A DNA stretch of 64,000 nucleotides, from positions 412,810-476,809 of the forward strand of contig NZ_BMVL01000007.1 of assembly GCF_014650695.1 (NCBI RefSeq), written 5' to 3'. Position 1 is the stretch's first letter. Each line of letters starts with the position of its first letter. The DNA is from Streptomyces avidinii (GTDB lineage Bacteria; Actinomycetota; Actinomycetes; Streptomycetales; Streptomycetaceae). Both the position numbers and the translations under genes were made by a program. A model generated the notes under the pieces. It was given only the letters and a program-made list of their open reading frames with translations, had not been told where the DNA came from and did not search any database. Shown piece after piece: positions 1 through 7,556 of the stretch.

Positions 1-41
1 CGCTCCTCCACGAGGGCCGGCCCGACGGTGAGGCGAGCACC

Positions 42-266
42 ATGGCCCGCGCCCCGCGGGCGCACGCCGACGTCTCGGCGGAGGTCCTGCGCTTCGCCCG
101 GTTCGCCGACGACCAGTTCAAGGACACGGTCAACCTGCTCGCCGCCCTGGCCACGCGCCTGAAGACGGCCGGCACCGACTTCGCTCAGGTGGACGACGAC
201 ACCGCCCGCTCCTTCCTCTCCGACCTCCTCGCATCGGGGCGGTACGTACAGCCGGAGGCCAAGTGA
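42..266 (+). CDS. small helical protein upstream of a WXG-like/lysozyme protein
   Basis: A 74-residue, probably all-helical protein with no cysteine, signal peptide or membrane segment. The ATG is preceded by GGTGAGG eight bases upstream, so this start is reasonable, but the frame stays open to base 1 and a longer gene entering from the left cannot be excluded. In another frame a stop at 29-31 may end an earlier gene. The TGA overlaps the GTG of the next gene (GTGA), which implies translational coupling. Small helical proteins just before WXG/LXG-type proteins often act as type VII secretion partners or targeting factors. That role is inferred from position and size only; I recognise no specific family. 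Confidence 0.6.
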   Translation: MARAPRAHADVSAEVLRFARFADDQFKDTVNLLAALATRLKTAGTDFAQVDDDTARSFLSDLLASGRYVQPEAK

Positions 267-1663
267 GCGGGATCGCCCACCGCAAGGAAGTCCAGTTCCT
301 GGAGGAGTGCAATCCGGCGCTGGTGGAGCGCAACGCCGCCGAGTTCAAGCGCCTGCGCGATCTGCTCGTACAGGCCGAGACGCCCGCCCGCCGCGCCGAG
401 ACCGGCACCGAATGGCACAGCGAGAACAGCCACACGTACACCTCGCGCCTCTCCGAGGCCCGGCAGCTCGTGCAGCACATCGCCGAGGGGTACGACAAGG
501 CAGCGAGTGCCCTGAACGCGTACGCGGCGGCGCTGACGACCGCCAAGTCCCACTACGCGAACGGCAAGGGCGCCGAACGCAGGCTCGCCGCGCTGATCGC
601 CACGAAGGGCACCGCGATCACCCGCACCGCGCAGGAGGCGGAGCCGATGTGCCAGTGGGAGGACATGCGGGCGACGACCGGTTTCCTCGACGGTCTCGCC
701 GAGCTCACGATGGACGTGGACGACATCCGCGAGGAGGCCGACCGCCTCCACGACGACGCCGGCGGCAACTTCCACCTGGCCAAGGCCGCCGAGCAGGAGG
801 CGCGCAGCTCTTGCGTCCACGCGCTGAAGCAGGCGTACGAGCTGCTGCCCGAGTTCAGGCTGAAGGGCGGCGCGGGCGGGGTCGACATCTACGCGGCCAT
901 GGCCGACATCCGCCGCGAGGCGGCGGAGGCCCGCACCGACCCGCTGACCCATCTGCCGGGAAGCGGGCCGAAGAAGGACATGGCAGGCCCGGTCGGGCCG
1001 GACACCCCGGTCTCCCCGCAGCTCCGCGACATCCAAATGCGGGTCGCCGGGCTGCCGGACGCCGCCGACAACTACTGGGTTCCCCTCGTCACGGACGGCA
1101 TGCACGCGGACTGGATCTCTCAGAACAAGGAGATCCTGCGGGCGGCGGCCAGGAACGCGGGACTGCCGGAAGAGCTGGTCGCGGGCGTGGCCTGGCAGGA
1201 GATCGGCGGCTACCAGCCCGGACTGCTGGACGACGTGACCGGCACGATCCGTGAACAGGCCGCCGCTCCGTGGGGCCTGAGCCCGGTCACCCCCGAGAAC
1301 CTTCCGTGGCGGCTCGGCGGAGGGCTGGACGAGACCTCGTACGGACCGATCGCCATCCAGCTGCGGCGCGGCGCCGAAGTGCTCGGCTACGACCCGGCGA
1401 ACCTCACCGACCACCAGCGGACCCTGGTGGAGGAGGCCCTGCAGGACCCCAAGCAGAATGCCTTCATAGCCGCCGGCTACCTGGCGCAGATCAAGGCGGA
1501 GAGCGGTCTCGCCGACGTGCCCGCCGATCGGATGACGGAGGCCCAGATGCGGGAGATCGCCGCCCGCTACAACGGGGGACCCTACTGGGACCTCCCCAAG
1601 GCCCAGGGCTACGGTGACCGGTTCGTCGGGAACCTCGGTCAAGCGAAGGACGCAATGCGATGA
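263..1663 (+). CDS. WXG/LXG-like N-terminus fused to a lysozyme/transglycosylase-like domain
   Basis: A 466-residue protein. Residues 1 to about 200 are a long helical bundle without a signal peptide, like the N-terminal part of type VII-exported WXG/LXG proteins. A Pro/Gly-rich linker follows around 225-250, then a C-terminal domain resembling lytic transglycosylases. The visible signs there are a WQEIGG segment with candidate catalytic E313, a YGPIAIQ segment, and an ARYNGG segment around Y436 that matches the AxYNxG signature of SLT-type enzymes. The likely action is cleavage of peptidoglycan glycan strands outside the membrane, either as an effector or in wall remodelling. It overlaps both neighbours by four bases. 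The lysozyme-like call is fairly good; export by type VII secretion is inference. Confidence 0.65.
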   Translation: MSGIAHRKEVQFLEECNPALVERNAAEFKRLRDLLVQAETPARRAETGTEWHSENSHTYTSRLSEARQLVQHIAEGYDKAASALNAYAAALTTAKSHYANGKGAERRLAALIATKGTAITRTAQEAEPMCQWEDMRATTGFLDGLAELTMDVDDIREEADRLHDDAGGNFHLAKAAEQEARSSCVHALKQAYELLPEFRLKGGAGGVDIYAAMADIRREAAEARTDPLTHLPGSGPKKDMAGPVGPDTPVSPQLRDIQMRVAGLPDAADNYWVPLVTDGMHADWISQNKEILRAAARNAGLPEELVAGVAWQEIGGYQPGLLDDVTGTIREQAAAPWGLSPVTPENLPWRLGGGLDETSYGPIAIQLRRGAEVLGYDPANLTDHQRTLVEEALQDPKQNAFIAAGYLAQIKAESGLADVPADRMTEAQMREIAARYNGGPYWDLPKAQGYGDRFVGNLGQAKDAMR

Positions 1664-1980
1664 CGTACCCCCGCGAGAGCATCGACCTGCCCGAGGACCA
1701 GGGGTGCCTGCGGTGGGTCCTGGGCGTCCCGCTCGGGATCATCCACCTGCTGAACGCCGTCGCGGTGACCGGGGCCCTCTTCGCCGGGCCGCAGGCCGAG
1801 TGGGACCACCAGGGCTACGAGGGCGTGGCCGCGATGTGCTTCGTCTCCGTGTCCCTGAGCGCGCTGGGCCTGCTCATCACCGTCATCCCGAGCGTGCGCC
1901 GGACCATGGGCCTGTGGTGGTTCGCCCCGCCCCTGATCCTCGGGCTGACCGCGTACATCCGCGGCGCGACGCTCGGCTGA
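1660..1980 (+). CDS. small integral membrane protein, third gene of the cassette
   Basis: A 106-residue protein with about three hydrophobic segments (roughly residues 18-40, 53-76 and 83-100). The ATG sits inside the preceding stop (ATGA overlap), so it is translated with the lysozyme-like protein. No family is recognised. Coupling to a putative wall-degrading effector makes an immunity or export-accessory role possible, but nothing in the sequence proves it. A strong hairpin follows within about 60 bases. Confidence 0.6.
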   Translation: MTYPRESIDLPEDQGCLRWVLGVPLGIIHLLNAVAVTGALFAGPQAEWDHQGYEGVAAMCFVSVSLSALGLLITVIPSVRRTMGLWWFAPPLILGLTAYIRGATLG

Positions 1981-2040
1981 TCAGGCGCCGGCGCGAGGAC
2001 ATCGGCCTGCCCGGGGGCTGACGGCGCGGGCCGCGCGAAC

Positions 2041-2078
2041 GCCGCAGCCCCCGCCCGGACGGGGGCGGGGGCTGCGGC
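2041..2078. terminator. bidirectional terminator between cassette and symporter
   Basis: A perfect 16-bp stem (2041-2056 with 2063-2078) around a 6-base loop, extremely G+C-rich. It lies between two convergent genes and can serve both. There is no clear T-tract, which is normal in Streptomyces. Confidence 0.8.
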
Positions 2079-2105
2079 GAGCCGTTCCGTACGGGGCGCT
2101 GCGGG

Positions 2106-3419
2106 TCAGGCCGCGACGACGACCGACTCGGCGGCCGGGGCCGGCTCGTCCAGCGGGGAGCCCGAGGCGGAGGCGTAGGCCTCCTTGTCCAGGATCCCCT
2201 CGCGGGCCGAGACGATGACCGGGACCAGGGCCTGGCCGGCCACGTTGGTGGCGGTGCGCATCATGTCCAGGATCGGGTCGATCGCCAGCAGCAGACCGAC
2301 GCCCGCGAGCGGCAGGCCCAGCGTGGAGAGGGTCAGCGTCAGCATGACGGTGGCGCCCGTCAGACCGGCCGTGGCGGCCGAACCGATGACCGAGACGAAC
2401 ACGATGAGCAGGTACTCCTTGATGCCCAGCTGCACGTCGAAGATCTGCGCGATGAAGATCGCGGCGAGCGCCGGGTAGATCGCGGCGCAGCCGTCCATCT
2501 TGGTGGTGGCGCCGAACGGGACGGCGAAGGAGGCGTACTCCTTCGGGACGCCGAGGCGCTCGGTGACCTTCTGGGTGACCGGCATGGTGCCGACCGAGGA
2601 GCGGGAGACGAAGGCCAGCTGGATGGCGGGCCAGGCGCCCTTGAAGAACTGGATCGGGCTGACCTTGGCGACCGTCGCGAGCAGCAGCGGGTAGACGCCG
2701 AACATCACCAGGGCGCAGCCGATGTAGACGTCGGCGGTGAAGGTGGCGTACTTGCCGATCAGGTCCCAGCCGTAGGTGGCGATCGCGGTGCCGATGAGGC
2801 CGATGGTGCCGATCGGGGCGAGGCGGATGACCCACCACAGGGCCTTCTGGAGCAGTTCCAGGGCGGACTCGGCGAGGTCCAGGACGGGCTTGGCCTTGGC
2901 ACCGAGCTGGAGGGCGGCGATACCGGCGACGACGGCCAGGAAGACGATCTGAAGGACCTTCAGCTCGGTGAAGGGCGTCACGATGTCCGTCGGGACGATC
3001 CCGGTCAGGAAGTCGATCCAGGAGCCGGTCCGCTTGGGGTCCTTGCCGTCGGCGGCCGTGAGGCCGGTGCCCGCACCGGGGTCGGTCAGCAGGCCGATGC
3101 CGATGCCGATGCCGACCGCGATCAGCGACGTGATCATGAACCAGAGGAGCGTGCGGGTGGCGAGCCGTGCGGCGTTGTTCACCTTCCGCAGGTTGGTGAT
3201 CGACACCAGGATCGCGAAGAAGACGAGCGGGGCGATGGCCAGCTTCAGCAGCTGGATGAAGATGTCGCCGACCTCCTCCAGGGTGGTGCCGAGCCAGCTG
3301 ATGTCCTGGCTGCGGGCTATCCAGCCGAAGAGGACACCGAGGGCCAGACCGGCGACGATCTGGGCCCAGAAGGGGAACTTGAACGAGGCCTTGGCGGGGG
3401 CCTGGGGGGTCGCGGACAC
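2106..3419 (-). CDS. dicarboxylate/amino acid:cation symporter (DAACS family)
   Basis: A polytopic inner-membrane transporter of the DctA/GltP family, taking up C4-dicarboxylates or acidic amino acids with protons or sodium. Family landmarks are visible: a serine-rich hairpin (SRSSVGTMP), the GATTKMDG segment corresponding to GATxNMDG, and DMMRTATNVAGQ corresponding to the substrate-binding DxxRTxxNVxGD. The usual final D is Q here. Earlier GTG codons at 3443 and 3425 are in frame, but only the GTG at 3419 has a well-spaced GGAG seven bases upstream, giving 437 residues. The tail is Ala/Pro/Glu-rich. Substrate cannot be fixed from sequence. Palindromic sites lie about 230 bp upstream (3651-3683). 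Confidence 0.92.
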   Translation of the reverse strand: MSATPQAPAKASFKFPFWAQIVAGLALGVLFGWIARSQDISWLGTTLEEVGDIFIQLLKLAIAPLVFFAILVSITNLRKVNNAARLATRTLLWFMITSLIAVGIGIGIGLLTDPGAGTGLTAADGKDPKRTGSWIDFLTGIVPTDIVTPFTELKVLQIVFLAVVAGIAALQLGAKAKPVLDLAESALELLQKALWWVIRLAPIGTIGLIGTAIATYGWDLIGKYATFTADVYIGCALVMFGVYPLLLATVAKVSPIQFFKGAWPAIQLAFVSRSSVGTMPVTQKVTERLGVPKEYASFAVPFGATTKMDGCAAIYPALAAIFIAQIFDVQLGIKEYLLIVFVSVIGSAATAGLTGATVMLTLTLSTLGLPLAGVGLLLAIDPILDMMRTATNVAGQALVPVIVSAREGILDKEAYASASGSPLDEPAPAAESVVVAA

Positions 3420-3650
3420 GGACACTCTCCGGAGGTGGCGCACGAAGACAGGGGGGAAGTACTGCGGTGGTGAAGCGGTGCGGCAGCAGCCGGAAGGGCC
3501 GGCCGGGACGGCTGCTGTATCGATTCAGCTCAACAGCAACAGGCCGCGGACGCGCGGCGGCAGAGGTCGACGTGCAGGCGCGTCACGAGCGGAACGCTCG
3601 CGATCAGGGGGTGCGCAACTGTGGTCAACATGTTCAACACGCTAACACTT

Positions 3651-3683
3651 CCCCTTTGAGAATCTCAAAGGGGCCCTTTGAGA
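3651..3683. promoter_or_regulatory. palindromic operator candidate upstream of the symporter
   Basis: CCCCTTTGAG and CTCAAAGGGG form a perfect 10-bp inverted repeat around AAT (3651-3673). A third half-site, CCCTTTGAGA, lies at 3674-3683. The array sits in the roughly 380-bp gap upstream of the symporter. It is T-free after the stem and not directly behind a gene, so it looks more like a repressor/activator operator than a terminator. The cognate regulator is unknown. Confidence 0.55.
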
Positions 3684-3725
3684 CAACGGCGCACGGGGCC
3701 CCCTTGCGCAGCCCGGAAAAACGCC

Positions 3726-3768
3726 ACCGCCCCAGCGTTACGGGCGGTATACCCGGTGCTGGGGCGGT
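3726..3768. terminator. terminator after the DUF4229 gene
   Basis: An 11-bp stem (3726-3736 with 3758-3768) with a nested CGGG/CCCG stem in its loop, about 30 bp past the stop codon of the leftward DUF4229 gene. Confidence 0.7.
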
Positions 3769-3796
3769 TCGGTGTGTGATGAAGCCAACTGGGGCG

Positions 3797-4108
3797 TTAC
3801 GAGGCCACTCGCGCCGCGTCGTCGGCCTGGTCCTCCTGGGTGCGGTTCGCGGCGAGCCGCTCCTTCGCACCCGCGACGCGCCCGGAGATCTGCGTGGACA
3901 TCTCGTCGCGCTGCTTGCGCAGGAGGACGAAGGAGAGCGGGGCGGAGATCACCAGGGCGAGCAGGACGACCCAGGCGACATTGGCCTCCCCGAGCCCTGC
4001 GGGCACCCAGCCGATCCGGACGAGGCCCGCGACGGCGACGAGGCATCCGACGAAGATGCCCAGGCGCATCGCGGTGTAGCGGATCGTTGCGCTCGGCTTG
4101 AGGGACAC
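3797..4108 (-). CDS. DUF4229 family membrane protein
   Basis: A 103-residue protein starting at a GTG (VSLKPSATIRYTAMR) with AAGGGG just upstream. It has two hydrophobic segments (about 15-36 and 44-63) followed by a charged cytoplasmic tail with an ISGRVAGAKERLAANRTQED segment. This start motif, spacing and tail are typical of the actinobacterial DUF4229 family, whose function is unknown. It stands alone between the GNAT gene and a terminator. A longer reading in the same frame through the GNAT gene is an artefact of high G+C content. Confidence 0.85.
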   Translation of the reverse strand: MSLKPSATIRYTAMRLGIFVGCLVAVAGLVRIGWVPAGLGEANVAWVVLLALVISAPLSFVLLRKQRDEMSTQISGRVAGAKERLAANRTQEDQADDAARVAS

Positions 4109-4218
4109 GGTGACCCCTTCTCTCTCGTCGTGGTCTGCGGCGGCTGGTGCCCGTCCAGTGAAGCACGCCGGGACCCGGCCACCGCCCTCCGGGGTGCGGC
4201 GGCGGGCCCGTCCCCACG

Positions 4219-4743
4219 TCAGTACAGCGGCAGCAGCATGGTGATGTCGTCGCGGTCGTCGCCCGGGGCCACCCGGACGGCGCCGGGGACGCGGCCGACC
4301 TCCTTGTAGCCGCAGGAGGCGTAGAAGTGCTCCAGGCCGAGACCTCCGCGGCAGGTGAGGCGGATGGCGTCGATGTTCCCGACGGAGCGGGCGGCGGCCT
4401 CCGTCGCGGCCATCAGTTCGCGCCCGTACCCCTTGCCCTGATGACGCGGATGGACCATCACCGTGTAGGCCCACAGCCAGTGGAGCTGGAGCCGGTGCGT
4501 GTTGTGGGCGAGGAAGGCGGTCGCGGCGACCGCCCCGTCCTCGTCGTGCCCGACGAGCAGTCGGCAGCCCCCGTCGGCGACGGCGGCGAGGTGCTTGTCG
4601 AGCGAGGGGCGGATGTCGTCGGGGGTGACCGGGGGCACGAAACCCACGGCGCCGCCCGCGTGGGAGACGTCGGCCCACAGCGCCAGGATTCCATCACTCA
4701 GGGAGGGGTCGACGACCGGGTCCAGGGTGAAAGTAAGGGTCAT
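4219..4743 (-). CDS. GNAT family N-acetyltransferase
   Basis: A 174-residue GCN5-related acetyltransferase. The acetyl-CoA pyrophosphate loop is visible as HPRHQGKGYGRELM (the Q/RxxGxG/A motif), followed by a LEHFYASCGYKEVGR segment typical of motif B. The substrate is unknown. No Shine-Dalgarno sequence precedes the ATG. Instead a TAAACT -10-like hexamer ends six bases before the ATG (4755-4750 on the minus strand), so the transcript may be leaderless. It lies downstream of mqnE but is separated from it by a terminator. Confidence 0.88.
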   Translation of the reverse strand: MTLTFTLDPVVDPSLSDGILALWADVSHAGGAVGFVPPVTPDDIRPSLDKHLAAVADGGCRLLVGHDEDGAVAATAFLAHNTHRLQLHWLWAYTVMVHPRHQGKGYGRELMAATEAAARSVGNIDAIRLTCRGGLGLEHFYASCGYKEVGRVPGAVRVAPGDDRDDITMLLPLY

Positions 4744-4787
4744 TTTGCAAGTTTACCCATTACTCCGTCGGCCCGGTCCGGAAAAAG

Positions 4788-4818
4788 TCGAACCCCGGCC
4801 CATGGGCCGGGGTCGACT
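4788..4818 (-). terminator. terminator of mqnE
   Basis: A perfect inverted repeat, CCCCGGCC-CATG-GGCCGGGG, extended by a flanking GTCGA/TCGAC stem. On the minus strand it is followed by CTTTTTCC, a T-tract. It lies 26 bp after the mqnE stop codon. Confidence 0.85.
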
Positions 4819-4843
4819 CGCCGGGAGACGGCCGGACGGTGCG

Positions 4844-6007
4844 TCAGACGCGCATCGCCTGCGGGGTCTCGCGCAGGTCCGCGTCCGGACCCGGGTACTC
4901 GCGGATGATCTCGTAGCGCGTGTTGCGCTCGACCGGGCGGAAGCCCGCTTCCCGGATCAGCTCCAGCAGGTCGTCCCGGCCCAGTTTGTTCGGGGTGCCG
5001 TAGTTGTCCGCGTCGTGCGTGATCTTGTACTCGACGACCGAGCCGTCCATGTCGTCCGCACCGTGCTGCAGCGCGAGCTGGGCGGTCTGGACGCCGTGCA
5101 TCACCCAGAAGACCTTGACGTGCGGCACGTTGTCGAAGAGCAGTCGCGAGACGGCGAAGGTCTTCAGCGCCTCGGCGCCCGTCGCCATCGTCGTACGCGC
5201 CTGGAGCTTGTTGCGCACCTTGCCGTCCTGCATGTCCACGAAGTCGTGCTGGTAGCGCAGCGGGATGAAGACCTGGAAACCGCCGGTCTCGTCCTGGAGC
5301 TCGCGCAGCCGCAGCACGTGGTCCACGCGGTGGCGCGGCTCCTCGATGTGCCCGTAGAGCATGGTCGAGGGGGTCTTGAGACCCTTCTCGTGCGCGAGCC
5401 GGTGGATGCGCGACCAGTCCTCCCAGTGGGTGCGGTGGTCGACGATGTGCTGGCGGACCTCCCAGTCGAAGATCTCCGCGCCGCCGCCGGTGAGCGACTC
5501 CAGGCCGGCCTCGATCAGCTCGTCGAGGATGTCGGAGGCCGACATCCCCGAGATCGTCTCGAAGTGGTGGATCTCGGTCGCCGTGAACGCCTTCAGCGAG
5601 ACGTTCGGCAGCGCCTTCTTGAGCTCGGAGAGCGAGCGCGGGTAGTAGCGCCACGGCAGGTTCGGGTGCAGGCCGTTGACGATGTGCAGCTCGGTGAGGT
5701 TGTCGTTCTCCATGGCCTTGGCCAGGCGCACGGCCTCCTCGATGCGCATCGTGTACGCGTCCTTCTCGCCCGGCTTGCGCTGGAACGAGCAGTACGCGCA
5801 CGAGGCGGTGCACACGTTGGTCATGTTGAGGTGCCGGTTGACGTTGAAGTGGACGACGTCACCGTTCTTGCGCGTGCGCACCTCGTGGGCGAGGCCGCCG
5901 AGCCAGGCCAGGTCGTCCGACTCGTAGAGGGCGATACCGTCCTCACGGGTCAGCCGCTCGCCGGAGCGGACCTTCTCCTCCAGCTCACGCTTGAGCCCAG
6001 CGTCCAT
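4844..6007 (-). CDS. mqnE: aminofutalosine synthase MqnE (radical SAM)
   Basis: A 387-residue radical SAM enzyme of the futalosine route to menaquinone. It converts the MqnA product 3-[(1-carboxyvinyl)oxy]benzoate plus SAM to aminofutalosine. The [4Fe-4S]-binding cysteines are C66, C70 and C73 (CTASCAYC), followed by SFQRKPGEKDAYT. The TGGGAEIFD and PSTMLYGHIE segments are typical of the MqnE/MqnC group. Length and start (ATG at 6007) fit the family. It lies beside UbiX, UbiA and UbiD homologues that act later in the same pathway, with an Lrp/AsnC regulator gene directly upstream on the same strand. Confidence 0.95.
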   Translation of the reverse strand: MDAGLKRELEEKVRSGERLTREDGIALYESDDLAWLGGLAHEVRTRKNGDVVHFNVNRHLNMTNVCTASCAYCSFQRKPGEKDAYTMRIEEAVRLAKAMENDNLTELHIVNGLHPNLPWRYYPRSLSELKKALPNVSLKAFTATEIHHFETISGMSASDILDELIEAGLESLTGGGAEIFDWEVRQHIVDHRTHWEDWSRIHRLAHEKGLKTPSTMLYGHIEEPRHRVDHVLRLRELQDETGGFQVFIPLRYQHDFVDMQDGKVRNKLQARTTMATGAEALKTFAVSRLLFDNVPHVKVFWVMHGVQTAQLALQHGADDMDGSVVEYKITHDADNYGTPNKLGRDDLLELIREAGFRPVERNTRYEIIREYPGPDADLRETPQAMRV

Positions 6008-6068
6008 GTACCGGTCGCCTCCCTCTAGATGCCTCTGCCTGTCCTGCGAACCCTGCCCAACCGTACTC

Positions 6069-6524
6069 TCAGGCTTCCTCGGGCAGCTCCCCGACCCGGT
6101 TCTCCCACTTCGTGGAGAGCACGATGGTGGTGCGGGTGCGCGAGACGCCCTTGGTGCCGGAGAGCCTGCGGATGATCTTCTCCAGGCCGTCCACGTCGTT
6201 GGCGCGCACCTTGAGCATGAAGGAGTCGTCGCCCGCGATGAACCAGCAGTCCTCGATCTCGTTGAGGTCGCGCAGCCGCCGGGCCACGTCCTCGTGGTCG
6301 GCGGCGTCGGACATCGAGAGCCCGATCAGCGCCGTGACGCCGAGGCCGAGGGAACGCGAGTCCACCGTCGCGCGGTAGCCGGTGATGACGCCGGCCGTCT
6401 CGAGACGGTTGATGCGGTCGGTGACGCTGGGGCCGGAGAGGCCCACGAGACGGCCCAACTCCGCGTACGAGGCACGACCGTTTTCCCGGAGTGCCTGGAT
6501 GAGCTGCCTGTCCACCGTGTCCAT
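6069..6524 (-). CDS. Lrp/AsnC family transcriptional regulator
   Basis: A 151-residue protein. An N-terminal winged helix-turn-helix (about residues 3-50, LGRLVGLSGPSVTDRINRLE) is followed by an AsnC-type RAM ligand-binding domain (about 65-140) with the GDDSFMLKVRANDVDGLE segment. The ATG at 6524 is chosen because the protein begins with the canonical MDTVDRQLIQAL and GGAAGG lies nine bases upstream; an in-frame extension to 6596 is not Lrp-like. It is codirectional with mqnE (61-bp gap) and divergent from the 45-aa gene. Inverted repeats at 6583-6612 may be its own operator. Control of menaquinone genes is a positional inference. Confidence 0.93.
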   Translation of the reverse strand: MDTVDRQLIQALRENGRASYAELGRLVGLSGPSVTDRINRLETAGVITGYRATVDSRSLGLGVTALIGLSMSDAADHEDVARRLRDLNEIEDCWFIAGDDSFMLKVRANDVDGLEKIIRRLSGTKGVSRTRTTIVLSTKWENRVGELPEEA

Positions 6525-6582
6525 TACGTGGAGCCTTCCATTATTCGGCGATCCTGCAAGTCTAGGTATAGAATCTAAGGCA

Positions 6583-6612
6583 CACAGGGTCAACACCCTG
6601 TGAAATCTTTCA
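6583..6612. promoter_or_regulatory. inverted repeats between the AsnC gene and the 45-aa gene
   Basis: CACAGGGT-CAAC-ACCCTGTG (6583-6602) is a perfect 8-bp inverted repeat. It runs directly into TGAAA-TC-TTTCA (6601-6612), the A/T-centred kind of dyad bound by Lrp/AsnC proteins. The site lies in the 122-bp divergent promoter region, so autoregulation and control of the small gene are plausible. Confidence 0.5.
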
Positions 6613-6646
6613 GCAGATCAATGACGATCTTCAGGAGTGGTTCACC

Positions 6647-6784
6647 GTGTTCACGATCGAGATGGCCTACGCCCACATGCGGGGGCTCCAGGAGCTGGCC
6701 AACCGATCCCGTGCCCACCAGCCCGCCGCGGCCCACCGCGTCGACAGGGCCCGCAAGCCGCTGGGCCGCAAGAAGAAGGCCTAG
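6647..6784 (+). CDS. 45-residue basic protein, conserved-type small ORF
   Basis: A GTG start preceded by AGGAG ten bases upstream encodes 45 residues that begin MFTIEMAYAHMRGLQELANRS and end in a lysine/arginine-rich tail (GRKKKA). Codon use is typical (G/C at third positions), and promoter-like dyads lie upstream. It has no membrane segment or known domain. Its TAG shares the palindrome CTAG with the stop of the convergent UbiX gene. The position, between the AsnC regulator and the menaquinone genes, suggests a linked but unknown role. It is short enough to be missed by automatic annotation. Confidence 0.65.
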   Translation: MFTIEMAYAHMRGLQELANRSRAHQPAAAHRVDRARKPLGRKKKA

Positions 6785-7470
6785 TCACCGCCACCTGCCC
6801 CCCGGGCAGGACGGGAGCCTCCCAGCTCCCCCTCCCAGCGGCGGTACAGCCGGTGCGGCACATCTGCCGCGTCCAGCACCCGCCCCGCGACGAAGTCCAC
6901 CAGATCCTGGATGTGCGTCGCACCCGTATAGAACGCCGGAGAGGCGGGCAGCACGACCGCGCCCGCCTCGTCCAGCGCCACCAGATGCCGCAGCGTCTGC
7001 CCGTTCAGCGGGGTCTCCCGCACCGCGACCACCAGCCGGCGCCGCTCCTTCAGCGTCACGCTCGCCACGCGCTGGAGCAGGTCCTTCGACAGCCCCAGCG
7101 CCACGCCCGCCACACAGGCCGTGGACGCGGGGACGATGAGCATCCCCTTGACCGGGTACGAGCCCGAACTCGGGCCCGCCGCCAGGTCCCCCGCCCCCCA
7201 GTACCGGACGTCGTCCAGCTCCGGCCGCGCGAAGGTCTCGGGCTTCCCGTCGGCTCCCCGTCCCAGCCACTCCCCCAGGTCCTCGCGCCAGTGCGCGTCC
7301 CGGAAGGCGATCCCGGTCTCGTCCAGCAGGGTGAGGCGCGAGGCGCGGCTCACCACCAGGTCGACACTCTCCCCCGCGGCCAGCAGCCCGCGGAGCACCG
7401 CCGCCGCGTACGGCGTCCCGGACGCCCCGGAAACCCCGACCACCCACGGGGTGCGCTTGCGCTCAGTCAT
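6781..7470 (-). CDS. UbiX-family flavin prenyltransferase
   Basis: A 229-residue UbiX/PAD1 homologue. It attaches a dimethylallyl group to FMN to make the prenylated FMN used by UbiD decarboxylases. The N-terminal FMN-binding motif is VGVSGASGTPYA (residues 11-22), and SYPVKGMLIVPASTACVAGVA and VVAVRETPLN are typical UbiX segments. Its partner is the UbiD homologue at 9573-11027, which needs this cofactor to decarboxylate the prenylated naphthoate intermediate. The Gly/Arg-rich C-terminus is unconserved. The ATG at 7470 fits the family. Confidence 0.93.
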   Translation of the reverse strand: MTERKRTPWVVGVSGASGTPYAAAVLRGLLAAGESVDLVVSRASRLTLLDETGIAFRDAHWREDLGEWLGRGADGKPETFARPELDDVRYWGAGDLAAGPSSGSYPVKGMLIVPASTACVAGVALGLSKDLLQRVASVTLKERRRLVVAVRETPLNGQTLRHLVALDEAGAVVLPASPAFYTGATHIQDLVDFVAGRVLDAADVPHRLYRRWEGELGGSRPARGAGGGD

Positions 7471-7556
7471 ACCTCCGAGACTATCCGGCCACCACCGATG
7501 GGCACTCAGTAAGGTGTCCGCACGTTCCCGTGACGGGACACGGTGAGGGGACGAGG

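Noticed and set aside
185..1642. Long antisense frames such as the 485-aa frame opposite the lysozyme gene
   Set aside because: These are high-G+C shadow frames, rich in Arg/Gly/Pro and without start signals or family character; the sense frames have domain evidence.
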